A stretch of 64,000 bases of DNA from Hoyosella levis (GCF_026008515.1 NZ_BQYM01000002.1:326056-390055); one strand, 5' to 3'; shown: positions 20,813 through 31,417, counted from the first letter of the stretch. Numbers and translations: made by a program. Notes: a model not told the origin generated them from the sequence alone.

Positions 20813-22306
20813 CTACACGCGCGCCTCGGCGACGTGCTTCTCCGGGTCCGCCTTGGCGGTCAGCTTGCGATAGGTGAAGGTGTATCCGGGCCAGAGGGTG
20901 GAGTTGCGGCCCTTGGCGTCGATGTACCAGCTGTTGCAGCCGCCTTCGAGCCACACAGTGCCCTCGGACTTCTTCTGCACGAGGTCGACCCATTCGTCCT
21001 GCGCCTCGGGCAGCGGCTCGAGGGTAGCGAGATCATTGTCCCGGAGCTGCTTGACGGCATCGAGGATGTAGCGCAGCTGTGCCTCGATGATGAACACGAT
21101 GGAGCTGTGGCCGAGGCCGGTGTTGGGACCCACCATGTGGAAGTAGTTGGGGAACCCGTGGACGGTGATGCCGAGGTACGCCTCGGGGCTGCCGTGCCAG
21201 GCCTCCGCGAGGGTTTGCCCGTCGCGGCCGCGGACGTGCTGGGCGATGGCTGTGTCGGAGACGTGGAACCCGGTGCCCCAGATGATGCAGTCAACGGGGT
21301 GCTCGGTGCCGTCCCCGGCGATGACGGAGTCCTCGGTGATGCGCAGGATGCCGCTGGTGTGGACGTCGCTGTTGTCGGCGTCGATGGCCTTGTAATAGGT
21401 GTTGGACATCAGGACGCGCTTGCAGCCGAGCTGGAAGTCCGGCGTGAGCTTCTCGCGGAGCTTCTTGTCGCGGACCTGGCGGCGGATGTTCCACCGTCCG
21501 AGCGCTTCGGCGATGCGCAGCGCGGGCCGGATCTGGGTGAAGCCGATGACGTAGCTCTCGCGGTACCAGTAGGTGGTGTAGCGGGCGAGCCTCTGGATCG
21601 CGGGCACGCGCTTGAAGAGTGCTTTCTCGAACGAGGAGAAGGTGCGGTCGCGGCGGGGGAGGATCCAGGGGGCGGTGCGCTGGAACAGCACCATGCTCTC
21701 GACGTCGGGCTGGATCTCGGGCACGAACTGGATCGCGGAGGCGCCGGTGCCGATGACGGCGACGCGCTTGCCCCGCAGGTCGTACTCGTGGTTCCACTGC
21801 GCGGAGTGGAACATCTCCCCGGCGAAGTCCTCGGTGCCGGGAATCTCGGGGATGGAGACCTCGGAGAGGGGGCCGGTGGCGTTGATGAAGATGTCGGCGG
21901 TCATCGAGCCCGCGCTGGTGGTGAACCGCCAGCATTTCGTCGTGTCGTCCCAGGTGGCGTCCTGGAGGGTGGTGCCGAGCCGGACCTTGTCCATGACGCC
22001 GTACTGCCGGGCGACGCGCTGGAGATAGGCGTAGATCTCGGGCTGCGGCGAGAAGCTGCTGCTCCAGTCGGGGTTCTGCGCGAACGAGTAGGAGTACAGG
22101 ACGGAGGGGACGTCGCAGGCGCAGCCGGGGTAGGAGTTGGCCTGCCAGGTGCCGCCGACGTCGCTGGCCTTCTCGAGGACGACGATGTCAGTGATGCCTT
22201 CGTGCATGAACTTGATGGCGGCGCCGAGGCCGGAGAAGCCGCCACCGGCGATGAGGACGGTCGCGTGTGGTGGCAGCGGTGTGCCGCCGGGGCTGGATGT
22301 GGTCAC
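20813..22306 (-). CDS. Flavin-containing (Baeyer-Villiger type) monooxygenase
   Basis: 497-residue FAD/NADPH monooxygenase. FAD motif GGGFSGLG near residue 21, the Baeyer-Villiger fingerprint FxGxxxHxxxW as FAGEMFHSAQW near 160, and the NADPH motif GTGASA near 186. Such enzymes insert oxygen into ketones to give esters; mycobacterial relatives (EthA/MymA-like) also oxidise sulphur compounds and activate thioamide drugs. Start GTG 22306. It is not part of the Rv1473-Rv1496 gene order, so it is an accessory insertion between the SPFH and TVP38 genes. The natural substrate is unknown. Confidence 0.92.
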   Translation of the reverse strand: MTTSSPGGTPLPPHATVLIAGGGFSGLGAAIKFMHEGITDIVVLEKASDVGGTWQANSYPGCACDVPSVLYSYSFAQNPDWSSSFSPQPEIYAYLQRVARQYGVMDKVRLGTTLQDATWDDTTKCWRFTTSAGSMTADIFINATGPLSEVSIPEIPGTEDFAGEMFHSAQWNHEYDLRGKRVAVIGTGASAIQFVPEIQPDVESMVLFQRTAPWILPRRDRTFSSFEKALFKRVPAIQRLARYTTYWYRESYVIGFTQIRPALRIAEALGRWNIRRQVRDKKLREKLTPDFQLGCKRVLMSNTYYKAIDADNSDVHTSGILRITEDSVIAGDGTEHPVDCIIWGTGFHVSDTAIAQHVRGRDGQTLAEAWHGSPEAYLGITVHGFPNYFHMVGPNTGLGHSSIVFIIEAQLRYILDAVKQLRDNDLATLEPLPEAQDEWVDLVQKKSEGTVWLEGGCNSWYIDAKGRNSTLWPGYTFTYRKLTAKADPEKHVAEARV

Positions 22307-22384
22307 GGTGAGTGCCTTTCCCTGCGCGTGGGTGCCTGCCCTCCAGTGTCAGTGATAGGGCGGCGCCGCGTGCCCGGATTGGCG

Positions 22385-22411
22385 AGCTACCCAAGGCCGG
22401 GCCGGGTAGCT
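22385..22411. terminator. Hairpin downstream of the TVP38 gene
   Basis: AGCTACCC (22385-22392) and GGGTAGCT (22404-22411) form a perfect 8-bp stem around 11 bases, in the gap between the TVP38 stop and the monooxygenase start, both on the minus strand. Confidence 0.5.
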
Positions 22412-22450
22412 AGCCGGATAGCTAGGCCAGATCGCCGCGGAGCGGTCGGC

Positions 22451-23176
22451 TCAGGCGGTGGCGGAGCGGGGCTCGGGAGCGGCGGTGCGCGCATCGATCA
22501 GCAGCCCGAGCACGCCGAGGCCGATGAGGCACAACGAGACGAGCAGCAGGATCGGGTTGGTGGTGCCGGTCATGGCATCGGCGAGCAGGATGACGCCCGT
22601 GGTGCCGGGAAGCATGCCGATGACCGTGGCGAGAGCGAACGGGGCCACCCTGATCGAGGACAGGCCGCAGGCGTAGTTCACGACGGAGAATGGCAAAGGC
22701 GCGATCAGGCGCAGCGAGGCCACGGCGAGCCAGCCGCGGCGGGCGAGGCGGTCGTTGACCTCGTGGAACTCGCGCAGCGAGATGCGTTGCTGGATGTAGT
22801 CGCGGGCGATGGAGCGGACGGCGACCAGCGCGATGAGCGCCGCGATCGTGCCGACGGCGATCGAGAGCACGATCCCGGGCACGACGCCGAAAAGCACTCC
22901 GCCGGTGACGGTGAAGATGGTGCGGGGGATGGGGAACAGGATCGCGATGAGGTTCACGATCGCGAACAGCGCAAGGAACCAGGGACCGAGTTGCTCGGCC
23001 CATTCGCGCATCTCCATGACGGTTGGCGTGGGCGCGAGGACGTAGGCGGTGATTGCTGCGATGAGCAGAGCCGTGGCGAGCGCGGCGCGCACGATGGGGA
23101 TGCGGACGGGCTGGGCAGCGGCACCGTCCCGGGTGCTGTCGCTCCCCGGGCTCGTTGTCGCGCCACTGCTCTCCAT
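22451..23176 (-). CDS. TVP38/TMEM64 (DedA-like) membrane protein, Rv1491c type
   Basis: 241-residue polytopic membrane protein with about six hydrophobic helices. The family core is visible: NLIAILFPIPRTIFTVTGG (re-entrant loop), then FGVVPGIVLS, and LRLIAPLPFSVVNYACGLS with the conserved Arg and Pro. DedA/VTT-domain proteins are thought to move lipids across membranes. Position before mutA matches Rv1491c. Start ATG 23176 fits a TAAGGT box 8 nt upstream; a TTG nine bases further up is an alternative. Confidence 0.88.
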   Translation of the reverse strand: MESSGATTSPGSDSTRDGAAAQPVRIPIVRAALATALLIAAITAYVLAPTPTVMEMREWAEQLGPWFLALFAIVNLIAILFPIPRTIFTVTGGVLFGVVPGIVLSIAVGTIAALIALVAVRSIARDYIQQRISLREFHEVNDRLARRGWLAVASLRLIAPLPFSVVNYACGLSSIRVAPFALATVIGMLPGTTGVILLADAMTGTTNPILLLVSLCLIGLGVLGLLIDARTAAPEPRSATA

Positions 23177-23184
23177 AGCAGCCA

Positions 23185-23190
23185 ACCTTA
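23185..23190 (-). promoter_or_regulatory. Leaderless -10 box of the TVP38 gene
   Basis: TAAGGT (minus strand) ends 8 nt before ATG 23176. Confidence 0.45.
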
Positions 23191-23330
23191 CGTGCTGGAT
23201 AGTTAACAGCGGAACCGTGAGCAGCGATTTTGCGCCCGATCGTCGGAAATGTCACATCCCGGCAATTCGCGGTAACAGCGCGCTGGGGACACGTCCAGAG
23301 GCGGGCTGCGAAGCGGAACCCGCCGCGCAC

Positions 23331-23336
23331 TAGACT
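23331..23336 (+). promoter_or_regulatory. Leaderless -10 box of mutA-mutB-meaB
   Basis: TAGACT ends exactly 7 nt before ATG 23344, with no ribosome binding site in between (CTCAACA). This is the clearest leaderless start in the window. Confidence 0.65.
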
Positions 23337-23343
23337 CTCAACA

Positions 23344-25233
23344 ATGACGGTCGACGATGCACCGAAGGCGGGCCCGGATCTCGCGTCCTGGCGGCGCGGG
23401 GTCGCGGCAGTGCTCGCCAAGGCACAGCGCAAGGAAGCCGCGGACTTTGGCGCCACGCCGGACGATCACCTGGTCACCGAGACTCTCGACGGCTTCGGGA
23501 TCCGCCCGCTCTACACGAGCGCTGACGAGCTGCCCGAGCCTCCGCTGCCTGGCACCCACCCGTTCGTGCGGGGCACTGATCCGCATCGCGATACAAGCCG
23601 AGGCTGGCACGTAACCTGCCGGTTCGACGGCACCGGTTCCTCCGTGCACGATGACGTGGTGGGCGCGCTGGAGAACGGTGCTTCCGCGTTGTGGCTGGTC
23701 ATCGGCAAGGGCTCGATCACGGTCGACTCGCTCGCGCGGGTACTCGAGGGGGTCTACCTCGACCTCGCCCCGGTGATGCTCGACGCCGGGGCCGAGGTGG
23801 CCGCGGCAGCCAACGCCCTGCTGTCGCTGCTCGACGAGCGTGGCCGCGATGAGCGGTTCGATCGCGCCACGGCACGCATCAGCCTCGGTGCCGCGCCGTT
23901 GACGACGGCCTTCGCCCGCGAGTCCGGTGCTGTCCGCAAATCGATCGACGTGGCCGCAGCGGTATCGCTGGCGCAGGCCGCCCTCTCGCGCAGCGAGCAG
24001 ATCCGCGCGTTCCTCGTTGATGCCACGGTCTTCCACGATTCCGGGGCGTCCGACAGCCAGGAAGTCGGTGCCGCGTGCGCGGCGGGCATCGCGTACGTGC
24101 AGGCGATGATGGCAGCGGGAATGACGGCCGCGGATGCACTGTCACAGGTCGAGTTCCGCTTCTCGGTCACCGATGACCAGTTCCAGTCGATCGCGAAGCT
24201 TCGCGCGGCACGGCAAGCATGGGCACGCATCGCTGAGGTCCTCGGCGCGCCCGAGGCGGGCAGCGCGCCCCAGCACGCGGTGACCTCCGCAGCGATGATG
24301 ACGCAGCGGGATCCCTGGGTGAACATGCTCCGGGGCACCGTGGCAGCGTTCGGCGCAGGAGTAGGTGGCGCCGACTTTGTCACCGTCCAGCCATTCGACG
24401 CCGCGCTGCCGCCCGGCGCGATGGGCGTATCAGCGGCGTTCGCCCAGCGCATTGCGCGCAACACCCAGTTGCTTCTGCTCGAGGAATCCAATCTCGGCCG
24501 GGTGCTCGATCCCGCCGCAGGATCCTGGTTCGTCGAGAGCCTCACCGCCACCATCGCCGCGACAGCGTGGGATTTCCTGCAGGAGATCGAAAGACGCGGG
24601 GGCCTCGAGTCCACCCTTGCCGAGGGCTGGCTCGGCGAGCAGATCGCCGCTACTCGCAGCACGCGCGATCAAGCAGTCGCGGAGCGGCGCTGGAGCATCA
24701 CCGGTGTCAGCGAGTTCCCCGACCTCGGCGAGAAGCCGACCAACGAGAGCGACGGAACGCCCCTGATCGGTGAGCAGGTGCACCGCTACGCGGCTCCGTT
24801 CGAGACATTGCGCGACCGCTCCGATGCGCACCTCGCCCGCACCGGCTCGCGGCCGCGCGTGGTGCTCGCGCCAGTGGGACCGCTCGCCGAGCACAACGTG
24901 CGCACGACTTTTGTCATGAACTTCCTCGCAGCCGGCGGCATCGAGGGCGTCAACCCGGGACCGGTCAGCCTCGACCAGCTCCCCGCCGCCGCGTCGGATG
25001 CAGGAACCACCATCGCGGTCGTGTGCGGAACCGACTCCCGATATGGCACGGAGGCGGCGGAGGCGATCAAGGCACTCCGGGGAAGCGGCATCAGTACGGT
25101 GCTCGTCGCCGGCTCGGCCCGGTCGCTGCCAAGCGACCTGCCCGAAGATGCCCGGCCCGACGGTTTTGTCTCCGCCCGCATGGACGCGGCCCGCGCGCTC
25201 GCAGAGCTCCTCGACCAACTGGGGGTCCAGTGA
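23344..25233 (+). CDS. mutA: Methylmalonyl-CoA mutase small (beta) subunit
   Basis: 629-residue non-catalytic partner of MutB in the heterodimeric mutase that converts methylmalonyl-CoA and succinyl-CoA. It has the TIM-barrel and degenerate cobalamin-domain layout ([22 protein letters not shown] region; [21 protein letters not shown] as in the catalytic subunit), but the C-terminal part lacks the DxHxxG cobalt-ligand motif, as expected for MutA. Start ATG 23344 is set by the leaderless promoter. The stop overlaps mutB as GTGA, giving equal synthesis of both subunits. Serves propionate, cholesterol and odd-chain fat metabolism. Confidence 0.95.
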   Translation: MTVDDAPKAGPDLASWRRGVAAVLAKAQRKEAADFGATPDDHLVTETLDGFGIRPLYTSADELPEPPLPGTHPFVRGTDPHRDTSRGWHVTCRFDGTGSSVHDDVVGALENGASALWLVIGKGSITVDSLARVLEGVYLDLAPVMLDAGAEVAAAANALLSLLDERGRDERFDRATARISLGAAPLTTAFARESGAVRKSIDVAAAVSLAQAALSRSEQIRAFLVDATVFHDSGASDSQEVGAACAAGIAYVQAMMAAGMTAADALSQVEFRFSVTDDQFQSIAKLRAARQAWARIAEVLGAPEAGSAPQHAVTSAAMMTQRDPWVNMLRGTVAAFGAGVGGADFVTVQPFDAALPPGAMGVSAAFAQRIARNTQLLLLEESNLGRVLDPAAGSWFVESLTATIAATAWDFLQEIERRGGLESTLAEGWLGEQIAATRSTRDQAVAERRWSITGVSEFPDLGEKPTNESDGTPLIGEQVHRYAAPFETLRDRSDAHLARTGSRPRVVLAPVGPLAEHNVRTTFVMNFLAAGGIEGVNPGPVSLDQLPAAASDAGTTIAVVCGTDSRYGTEAAEAIKALRGSGISTVLVAGSARSLPSDLPEDARPDGFVSARMDAARALAELLDQLGVQ

Positions 25234-27506
25234 CCAGCACACCAACCACGCCAGGCGCTCCCGAGGGGTTCCCCTCGTTCCAGGACATCCCGCTGAGCGA
25301 TCCTGGCTCGACGAGCGAGGCCCCGACCTCGCAGCAGGCGCGCGAGCACGAGGCGGCCGCGGCGCGGGCGAACAACTACACGGCCGAGGATGTCGTCTGG
25401 CACACGCCCGAGGGAATCGCGGTGCCGCCGCTGTTCACGCGGGAGGATCGTGACGCCGCTGCCGCCGATGGCTACCCCGTCGATAGCGTGCCCGGGACCG
25501 CCCCCTACATCCGCGGCCCCTACCCGACGATGTATGTGAACCAGCCCTGGACGATCCGCCAGTACGCGGGATTCTCCACCGCGGCGGAGTCCAACGCGTT
25601 CTACCGCCGCAACCTCGCCGCCGGGCAGAAAGGCCTGTCGGTGGCGTTCGACCTCGCCACCCACCGCGGCTATGACTCGGACCATCCGCGCGTGCAGGGC
25701 GACGTTGGCATGGCCGGGGTAGCGATCGACTCGATCCTCGATATGCGCCAGCTGTTCGATGGCATCGATCTCGGCAGCGTGTCGGTGTCGATGACCATGA
25801 ACGGCGCGGTGCTGCCGATCCTCGCGCTGTATGTGGTGGCCGCCGAGGAGCAGGGCGTGCCACCGGAGAAGCTTGCCGGGACCATCCAGAACGACATCCT
25901 CAAGGAGTTCATGGTCCGCAACACCTACATCTATCCGCCGCAGCCGTCGATGCGGATCATCTCCGACATCTTCGCTTACACCAGCCAGCGGATGCCACGG
26001 TTCAACTCGATCTCCATCTCCGGCTATCACATCCAGGAGGCCGGGGCCACCGCCGACCTCGAGCTTGCCTACACGCTCGCTGACGGTGTCGAGTACATCA
26101 AGGCAGGCATGGCCGCCGGGCTCGAGGTGGACGCGTTCGCGCCGCGCTTGTCCTTCTTCTGGGGCATCGGGATGAACTTCTTCATGGAGGTCGCGAAGCT
26201 GCGCGCCGGGCGGCTGCTGTGGAGCGAGCTCGTCGCCGGCTTCGATGCGAAGAACCCCAAGTCACTGTCGCTGCGTACCCACTCGCAGACCTCCGGCTGG
26301 TCGCTGACCGCGCAGGATGTGTACAACAACGTGGCCCGCACCTGCATCGAGGCCATGGCCGCCACCCAGGGGCACACCCAGTCGCTGCACACCAACGCCC
26401 TCGATGAAGCGCTGGCCCTGCCGACGGACTTCTCCGCCCGCATCGCGCGAAACACGCAGCTGCTGCTGCAGCAGGAATCCGGCACCACGCGGCCGATCGA
26501 CCCGTGGGGCGGCTCCTACTACGTCGAGTGGCTCACCCATGAGCTCGCGAAGAAGGCCCGCGCCCACATCGCGGAGGTCGCCGAGCACGGCGGCATGGCG
26601 CAGGCAATCAGCGAGGGCATCCCCAAGCTGCGCATCGAGGAGGCCGCGGCCCGCACGCAGGCGCGCATCGACTCTGGTCGCCAGCCGGTGATCGGTGTCA
26701 ACAAGTACCAGGTGCCGGAGGACCACCCTGTCGAGGTCCTCAAGGTGGAGAACTCGCGGGTGCGCCGCGAGCAGCTCGACAAGCTCGAGAAGCTCCGTGC
26801 CGATCGTGACCCCGCCGCGGTCCAGGCAGCCCTCGAGAAGCTCACCTTCGCCGCCGGGCACCCCAGCGAGGGCGAGGGCCTCGAGCTGAACCTGCTCGCG
26901 CTCGCCATCGAAGCTGCCCGCGCGAAGGCCACCGTCGGCGAGATCTCCGACGCGCTCGAGAAGGCCTTCGGCCGCCACCAGGCCGAGATCCGCACCCTCA
27001 GTGGCGTGTACAAGGACGAGGCAGGCAACGTGAGCAATGTGTCCCGGGCGATGGAGGTCGTGCAGCGCTTCGCTGACGAGGAGGGTCGGCGGCCGCGCGT
27101 GCTCGTCGCGAAGATGGGCCAGGACGGACACGATCGCGGCCAGAAGGTCATTGCTACTGCCTTCGCCGACCTTGGCTTCGACGTTGATGTGGGCCCCCTG
27201 TTCCAGACGCCCGAGGAGGTCGCTCAGCAGGCCGCCGACAACGACGTGCATGTCGTCGGGGTCTCCTCGCTCGCGGCCGGTCACCTCACGCTCGTGCCCG
27301 CGCTGCGCGATGCGCTCACCTCGGTGGGGCGGCCCGACATCATGATCGTCGTGGGTGGCGTGATCCCGCCCGGCGATTTCGACGAGCTCTACGAGGCGGG
27401 CGCGGCCGCGATCTTCCCGCCCGGCACCGTCATCGCCGATGCCGCGGTGGATCTGCTCGGCAAGCTCGCCCGCCAGCTCGGCCACGCGACGAGCGAGCCC
27501 GCCTGA
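25230..27506 (+). CDS. mutB: Methylmalonyl-CoA mutase large (alpha, catalytic) subunit
   Basis: 758-residue adenosylcobalamin-dependent catalytic subunit. The substrate barrel contains [19 protein letters not shown] near residue 90, [12 protein letters not shown] and [11 protein letters not shown]; the C-terminal cobalamin domain carries the lower-ligand motif DGHDRG in [14 protein letters not shown] near residue 630 and [13 protein letters not shown] 25230 overlaps the mutA stop. meaB follows after two bases. No methylmalonyl-CoA epimerase gene lies beside it. Confidence 0.97.
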   Translation: MTSTPTTPGAPEGFPSFQDIPLSDPGSTSEAPTSQQAREHEAAAARANNYTAEDVVWHTPEGIAVPPLFTREDRDAAAADGYPVDSVPGTAPYIRGPYPTMYVNQPWTIRQYAGFSTAAESNAFYRRNLAAGQKGLSVAFDLATHRGYDSDHPRVQGDVGMAGVAIDSILDMRQLFDGIDLGSVSVSMTMNGAVLPILALYVVAAEEQGVPPEKLAGTIQNDILKEFMVRNTYIYPPQPSMRIISDIFAYTSQRMPRFNSISISGYHIQEAGATADLELAYTLADGVEYIKAGMAAGLEVDAFAPRLSFFWGIGMNFFMEVAKLRAGRLLWSELVAGFDAKNPKSLSLRTHSQTSGWSLTAQDVYNNVARTCIEAMAATQGHTQSLHTNALDEALALPTDFSARIARNTQLLLQQESGTTRPIDPWGGSYYVEWLTHELAKKARAHIAEVAEHGGMAQAISEGIPKLRIEEAAARTQARIDSGRQPVIGVNKYQVPEDHPVEVLKVENSRVRREQLDKLEKLRADRDPAAVQAALEKLTFAAGHPSEGEGLELNLLALAIEAARAKATVGEISDALEKAFGRHQAEIRTLSGVYKDEAGNVSNVSRAMEVVQRFADEEGRRPRVLVAKMGQDGHDRGQKVIATAFADLGFDVDVGPLFQTPEEVAQQAADNDVHVVGVSSLAAGHLTLVPALRDALTSVGRPDIMIVVGGVIPPGDFDELYEAGAAAIFPPGTVIADAAVDLLGKLARQLGHATSEPA

Positions 27507-27508
27507 GC

Positions 27509-28486
27509 ATGGATGCCGACGCACTCGCCGATGCCATCCGGGATGGTCGGCGCGCCGACCTCGCCCGCGCCATCACTCTCGTTGAATCCACCCGCCGCGA
27601 TCATCGCGACCAGGCCCAGCAGCTCCTGCTGAAGCTGCTGCCCGGCTCCGGCAGCGCCTACCGCGTCGGCATCACCGGCGTTCCAGGCGTGGGCAAGTCC
27701 ACCTTCATCGATGCCCTCGGCATGCAGCTGATCGGCAAGGGGCACCGGGTCGCGGTCCTCGCGGTGGATCCCTCCTCCACCCGCACCGGTGGCTCCATCC
27801 TCGGCGACAAGACCCGCATGGCCCGCCTCTCCGTGGAGCCGGATGCCTATATCCGTCCGTCCCCGACCGCGGGGACGCTAGGCGGCGTCGCCAAGGCCAC
27901 GCGCGAGACCATGGTGCTCGTCGAGGCCGCGGGCTATGACGTCATTCTCGTCGAGACCGTTGGAGTCGGGCAGTCCGAGGTGACGGTCGCCAACATGGTC
28001 GATTGCTTTACCTTCCTCACCCTCGCCCGCACCGGCGACCAGCTACAGGGCATCAAGAAGGGTGTCCTCGAGCTCGCCGACGTGGTCGCGGTGAACAAGG
28101 CAGACGGGCCGCACGAGCGCGATGCAAGGAAGGCGGCCCGCGAGCTTGCCGGGGCGATGCGGCTGATCCACCCGCGGGGGTCGCTCTGGCAGCCTCCCGT
28201 GCTGACGATGAGCGCGCTCGAGGACTCGGGCATCGACACCTTCTGGGAGACCGTGCAGCGCCACCGCCGCACCCTCACCGAGGCTGGTGTGTTCGACGAG
28301 CGGCGCAGCCAGCAGCAGGTCGACTGGACCTGGACGATGGTGCACGATCAGCTCCTGCAGCGGCTCGCCGAGAACCCGGCCGTGAAGAGCATGCGCGGCG
28401 AGGTGGAAGCAGCCGTGCGCGGCGGCGAGCTGACTGCTGCGCTGGGCGCGCAGCGCATCCTGGATGCCTTCGACGGCACAACCTGA
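27509..28486 (+). CDS. meaB: MeaB/ArgK G-protein chaperone of methylmalonyl-CoA mutase
   Basis: 325-residue P-loop GTPase of the G3E group that gates delivery and protects the cobalamin cofactor of MutAB. Walker [10 protein letters not shown] near residue 57, switch-like [18 protein letters not shown], Walker [13 protein letters not shown], and base-recognition NKAD. The C-terminal helical dimerisation arm is present. It begins two bases after the mutB stop, so the three genes form one operon, as in M. tuberculosis Rv1492-Rv1496 (without the toxin-antitoxin genes found there). Confidence 0.96.
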   Translation: MDADALADAIRDGRRADLARAITLVESTRRDHRDQAQQLLLKLLPGSGSAYRVGITGVPGVGKSTFIDALGMQLIGKGHRVAVLAVDPSSTRTGGSILGDKTRMARLSVEPDAYIRPSPTAGTLGGVAKATRETMVLVEAAGYDVILVETVGVGQSEVTVANMVDCFTFLTLARTGDQLQGIKKGVLELADVVAVNKADGPHERDARKAARELAGAMRLIHPRGSLWQPPVLTMSALEDSGIDTFWETVQRHRRTLTEAGVFDERRSQQQVDWTWTMVHDQLLQRLAENPAVKSMRGEVEAAVRGGELTAALGAQRILDAFDGTT

Positions 28487-28491
28487 CGCTG

Positions 28492-28788
28492 TCACAGATC
28501 GTCGAGGTCGATCATGCCGTCCTGCAGCACGCGGGCGAGCAGCGCTGCCTTGGTGCTCGCGGGCCTTCCCACTGCGGCGTACTTGGCGCGTACCCGGGCG
28601 AGGTAGGTGTTGATGGTGCCGATCGCGACGTTGAGCTCACCGGAGACCTCATCCTTCGTGTCGGCCTTGATCCAGGCGAGCAGGACCTCCTCCTCGCGCT
28701 TGGACAGGCTAGGCCGGGGTCGCGCGACGTTCTCCTCGTCATCGTTGTCGCGGGGCGGTGCCGGGGGGAACGTGGTGAGGCTTATCAT
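28492..28788 (-). CDS. LuxR-type HTH-only regulator
   Basis: 98-residue protein with a 35-residue acidic/Pro-rich N-terminus and one LuxR/GerE helix-turn-helix: LSKREEEVLLAWIKADTKDE then LNVAIGTINTYLARVRAKY. There is no receiver or ligand domain, so it either acts constitutively, pairs with another subunit, or is the stand-alone output of a sensor. Start ATG 28788 has GGAAAGG 8 nt upstream; a longer frame to 28833 is less likely. It converges on meaB (stops 5 bases apart). The sensor array at 57.2-61.6 kb lacks an adjacent regulator and could be its partner, but that is conjecture. Confidence 0.75.
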   Translation of the reverse strand: MISLTTFPPAPPRDNDDEENVARPRPSLSKREEEVLLAWIKADTKDEVSGELNVAIGTINTYLARVRAKYAAVGRPASTKAALLARVLQDGMIDLDDL

Positions 28789-28958
28789 CGCTAGGCCTTT
28801 CCAGGATGGGCGTTTTGCGGTATCTGTCCCCACTATCGGCCACGGACGAATCGGACTTCAATCGTGTACGAATTGCCCATACGAAGTCAATACAGCCTCG
28901 TATGACGTCGATGCAGATGACGGCGTCATCGCTGATGAACGGGGGTGCCCGGGCATGC

Positions 28959-30683
28959 TCACTGAGGACGAGGGCGTGGCTGATCGTCCATGCCGGGCGT
29001 GCTTGGTGCTAGCGCCGCCGCGAGCTCCTCGGGCGTGCGCGGGAACCACGGCCAATCCAGCTCCCCCGCGAGCGTCGCGAGCTGAGGAGCTCTCCCATAG
29101 ATCTCAGCGAGCAGGCCTCGCCCCACCATCGCCGCCACGGGCCGATCCGCCACGACCCGGCCCTGGTGGAGCAGCACTAGACGATCGCACTGCTCGACCG
29201 CGAAATCCACATCATGGGTGATGATCACCACGGTGCGCCGCTGCTCGCGGAGCACACCGAGCACCATCTCGAGCCGGGCGAGGTCACCGGCATCGAGTCC
29301 CACCGTCGGCTCATCGAGCACCACGACGGGAGTACGCATCGCCAGGACGCAGGCGAGCGCGAGCATCAGCCGCCCCGCCCGTCCGAGATCGTGCGGATGC
29401 GCGCGCTCCTGCCCTGCCAGCCCCGTGAGGTGCAGCGCCTCCGCGACACGATCGCTCGCATCATGGAAACCGCACGCGCGCGGCCCGAACTCCACCTCGT
29501 CGAGGACCGTATGGGCGAACAGTTGCGCATCGGGATCCTGCATGACGATGCCCACGCGCTGAGCCAGCCGATGCACGGGAGCTTCGCGGGTATCGAGCCC
29601 ACCCACGCGGACTGTCCCTGAAGCGGGCAGCACCGTGCCGTTGAGCAGCGCGGCGAGCGTCGATTTGCCGGCGCCGTTGCGGCCCACGATGGCGAGCCGG
29701 TTGCCGTCGGGGATCAACAGCGACACCCGATCGAGAGCGGGAGCGACCCCGCCATGATCGACGACGGCCCCCTCGAGCTCGATCGACACGCCGCGGTCCC
29801 GGTCGAGAGCGTGATCGCCATCGATGCGCTCCGGATGATCCGGCTCCTTGTCGCGCAGCCGGTACGGCGCGAACACCGCCTTGGCGTCCTGCAGCGTCAC
29901 GGGAAGCGGCCGCGCCGGGAGGTCCGCGAGCTGGGCCGCGATGCTGTAACGGCTGGGCCGCGCGCCCGTGGATGCAAGCTCGGGGGAGCCCAGGATCTCC
30001 CGAGCGGCTCCGGTCGCGGCGACACGGCCCCCGCTGAGCACCGCGATGGTGCTGGCATGCTCGGCGAGCAGCACTGGATCATTCTCGACCAGCAGGATGG
30101 TCGTCCCTGCCTTTCGCGCCAGGTGCAGGAGCTCGGAGACGCGTTCCCGGCCGTGGGGGTCGAGCATCGTCGTCGGCTCGTCGAGCACCAGCACCTGGGG
30201 ACGAGCTACCAGGATCGCGGCAATGGCAACGCACTGCTGCTCGCCACCGGAGAGGGCGCGCGGATGCCGGGGGAGCAGGTGCTCGATCTGCAGCGCGTCG
30301 GCAATGGCGGCGACGCGCTCGCGCATCACGCGGCGGGCGATGCCGCGCTGCTCGAGACCGAACGCGATCTCGTCCTCCACCGTATCGGTGATGCCGGTCA
30401 GCTGGGTGGCGGCATTGTCGCCGACGAACCCGACCAGCCCGGCGCGCTCGCGCAACGACATCGCGTGGATGTCGTGTCCCGCGATAGTGATGGTGCCCCC
30501 GAGCAGGCCATGCCCGTGCCAGCCCGCGGTGAGCCGCGCCAGGGTCGTCTTGCCGCTGCCGTTGGCACCGATGATCCCGGTGCAGCTGCCCCTCTCCGCG
30601 CTCAGCCCGAGTTCGTCGAGGGCGGGGCCATTCGAGTGGGGGTACTCGTACGACAGGCCCGTCACATGGATCATCAGGGTCAT
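28959..30683 (-). CDS. ECF transporter ATPase, two fused ATP-binding domains (EcfA1-A2)
   Basis: 574-residue energising subunit of an energy-coupling-factor importer, with two ABC domains in one chain. Domain 1: Walker A GANGSGKTT, signature LSGGEQQ, Walker B LVLDEPTTMLDP. Domain 2: GRNGAGKST, Q-loop MQDPDAQLF, Walker B VVLDEPTVGLDA, but the signature is replaced by DLGRAGRLML, so one of the two ATP sites may be weakened. ATG 30683 overlaps the stop of the T component (ATGA). The C-terminus has a Pro/Arg-rich tail. It works with the T and S components encoded just upstream. Confidence 0.92.
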   Translation of the reverse strand: MTLMIHVTGLSYEYPHSNGPALDELGLSAERGSCTGIIGANGSGKTTLARLTAGWHGHGLLGGTITIAGHDIHAMSLRERAGLVGFVGDNAATQLTGITDTVEDEIAFGLEQRGIARRVMRERVAAIADALQIEHLLPRHPRALSGGEQQCVAIAAILVARPQVLVLDEPTTMLDPHGRERVSELLHLARKAGTTILLVENDPVLLAEHASTIAVLSGGRVAATGAAREILGSPELASTGARPSRYSIAAQLADLPARPLPVTLQDAKAVFAPYRLRDKEPDHPERIDGDHALDRDRGVSIELEGAVVDHGGVAPALDRVSLLIPDGNRLAIVGRNGAGKSTLAALLNGTVLPASGTVRVGGLDTREAPVHRLAQRVGIVMQDPDAQLFAHTVLDEVEFGPRACGFHDASDRVAEALHLTGLAGQERAHPHDLGRAGRLMLALACVLAMRTPVVVLDEPTVGLDAGDLARLEMVLGVLREQRRTVVIITHDVDFAVEQCDRLVLLHQGRVVADRPVAAMVGRGLLAEIYGRAPQLATLAGELDWPWFPRTPEELAAALAPSTPGMDDQPRPRPQ

Positions 30684-31417
30684 CCCGCCACCAGCACGAT
30701 CACCACGGCGATAGTCAGGGAAACCAGCAGCACGCACGCGAGCCGCTCCCATTGGGGGAACTCGAGGGACCGGTAGGTCGTTGGCCGTCGCGCGGCGCCG
30801 AAGCCGCGTTGCTCCAGCATGAAGGCCCTCTCCCCGGACTGCGCGATGATGCGCAGGACCACCGGCAATGCGACTCGGGCGATGATCCGGAGGCGATGCA
30901 CCGGGCCGCCGTGGGTCCGCAGGCCACGGGCACGCTGGGCGTCCAGCACGGTCGTGGCATGATCGCGCAGTTCCGGGACAAGGGTGACGCTGGACATCAC
31001 GATGTAGCTGATCCGCGGGCTCACTCCGACGCTTGTCAGCGCGGGCATCATCCGAGCGGGCGTCACTGCCGATCCGATCACGAGGAACAGGGCGACGCTG
31101 GTGCCGATGCGCAGGCTCAGCAGCGCCGCGAACGCCAGGCCCTCCGTGGTCACCCGGGCCGGACCCAGGCTGGCCAGCTCGGTGACGCCCTCCGGATAGA
31201 ACAAGCCCTGCAGGAGGAAGGCCAGCACGGCGAACGGCGCGGCGAGGATTACCCAGGTACTAGCTCGGCCGCAGCGCGCGAGCAGCACGACCAGGACAAG
31301 CATCCCGGGAAGCAGCCCCCACCAGACCGGCGTGACGAACACCAGCACGATCAAGCACAGGAAGCCGATGAGTAGCAGGACGGGGTGGCGGCGCCGCGCC
31401 CAGCCCATCTCATCCAT
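30680..31417 (-). CDS. ECF transporter transmembrane T component (EcfT)
   Basis: 245 residues with about five to six membrane helices and the two cytoplasmic coupling motifs of EcfT proteins: AQRARGL near residue 165 and EQRGFGA near 205 (ARG-type motifs that touch the ATPases). It overlaps the S component gene by eight bases and the ATPase gene by four, so the three subunits are translated together. Confidence 0.92.
   Translation of the reverse strand: MDEMGWARRRHPVLLLIGFLCLIVLVFVTPVWWGLLPGMLVLVVLLARCGRASTWVILAAPFAVLAFLLQGLFYPEGVTELASLGPARVTTEGLAFAALLSLRIGTSVALFLVIGSAVTPARMMPALTSVGVSPRISYIVMSSVTLVPELRDHATTVLDAQRARGLRTHGGPVHRLRIIARVALPVVLRIIAQSGERAFMLEQRGFGAARRPTTYRSLEFPQWERLACVLLVSLTIAVVIVLVAG

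Noticed and set aside
20735..23206. An 823-codon plus-strand frame over the monooxygenase and TVP38 genes
   Set aside because: Low-complexity Val/Gly/Asp translation typical of the antisense of GC-rich genes; both minus-strand proteins are clear.
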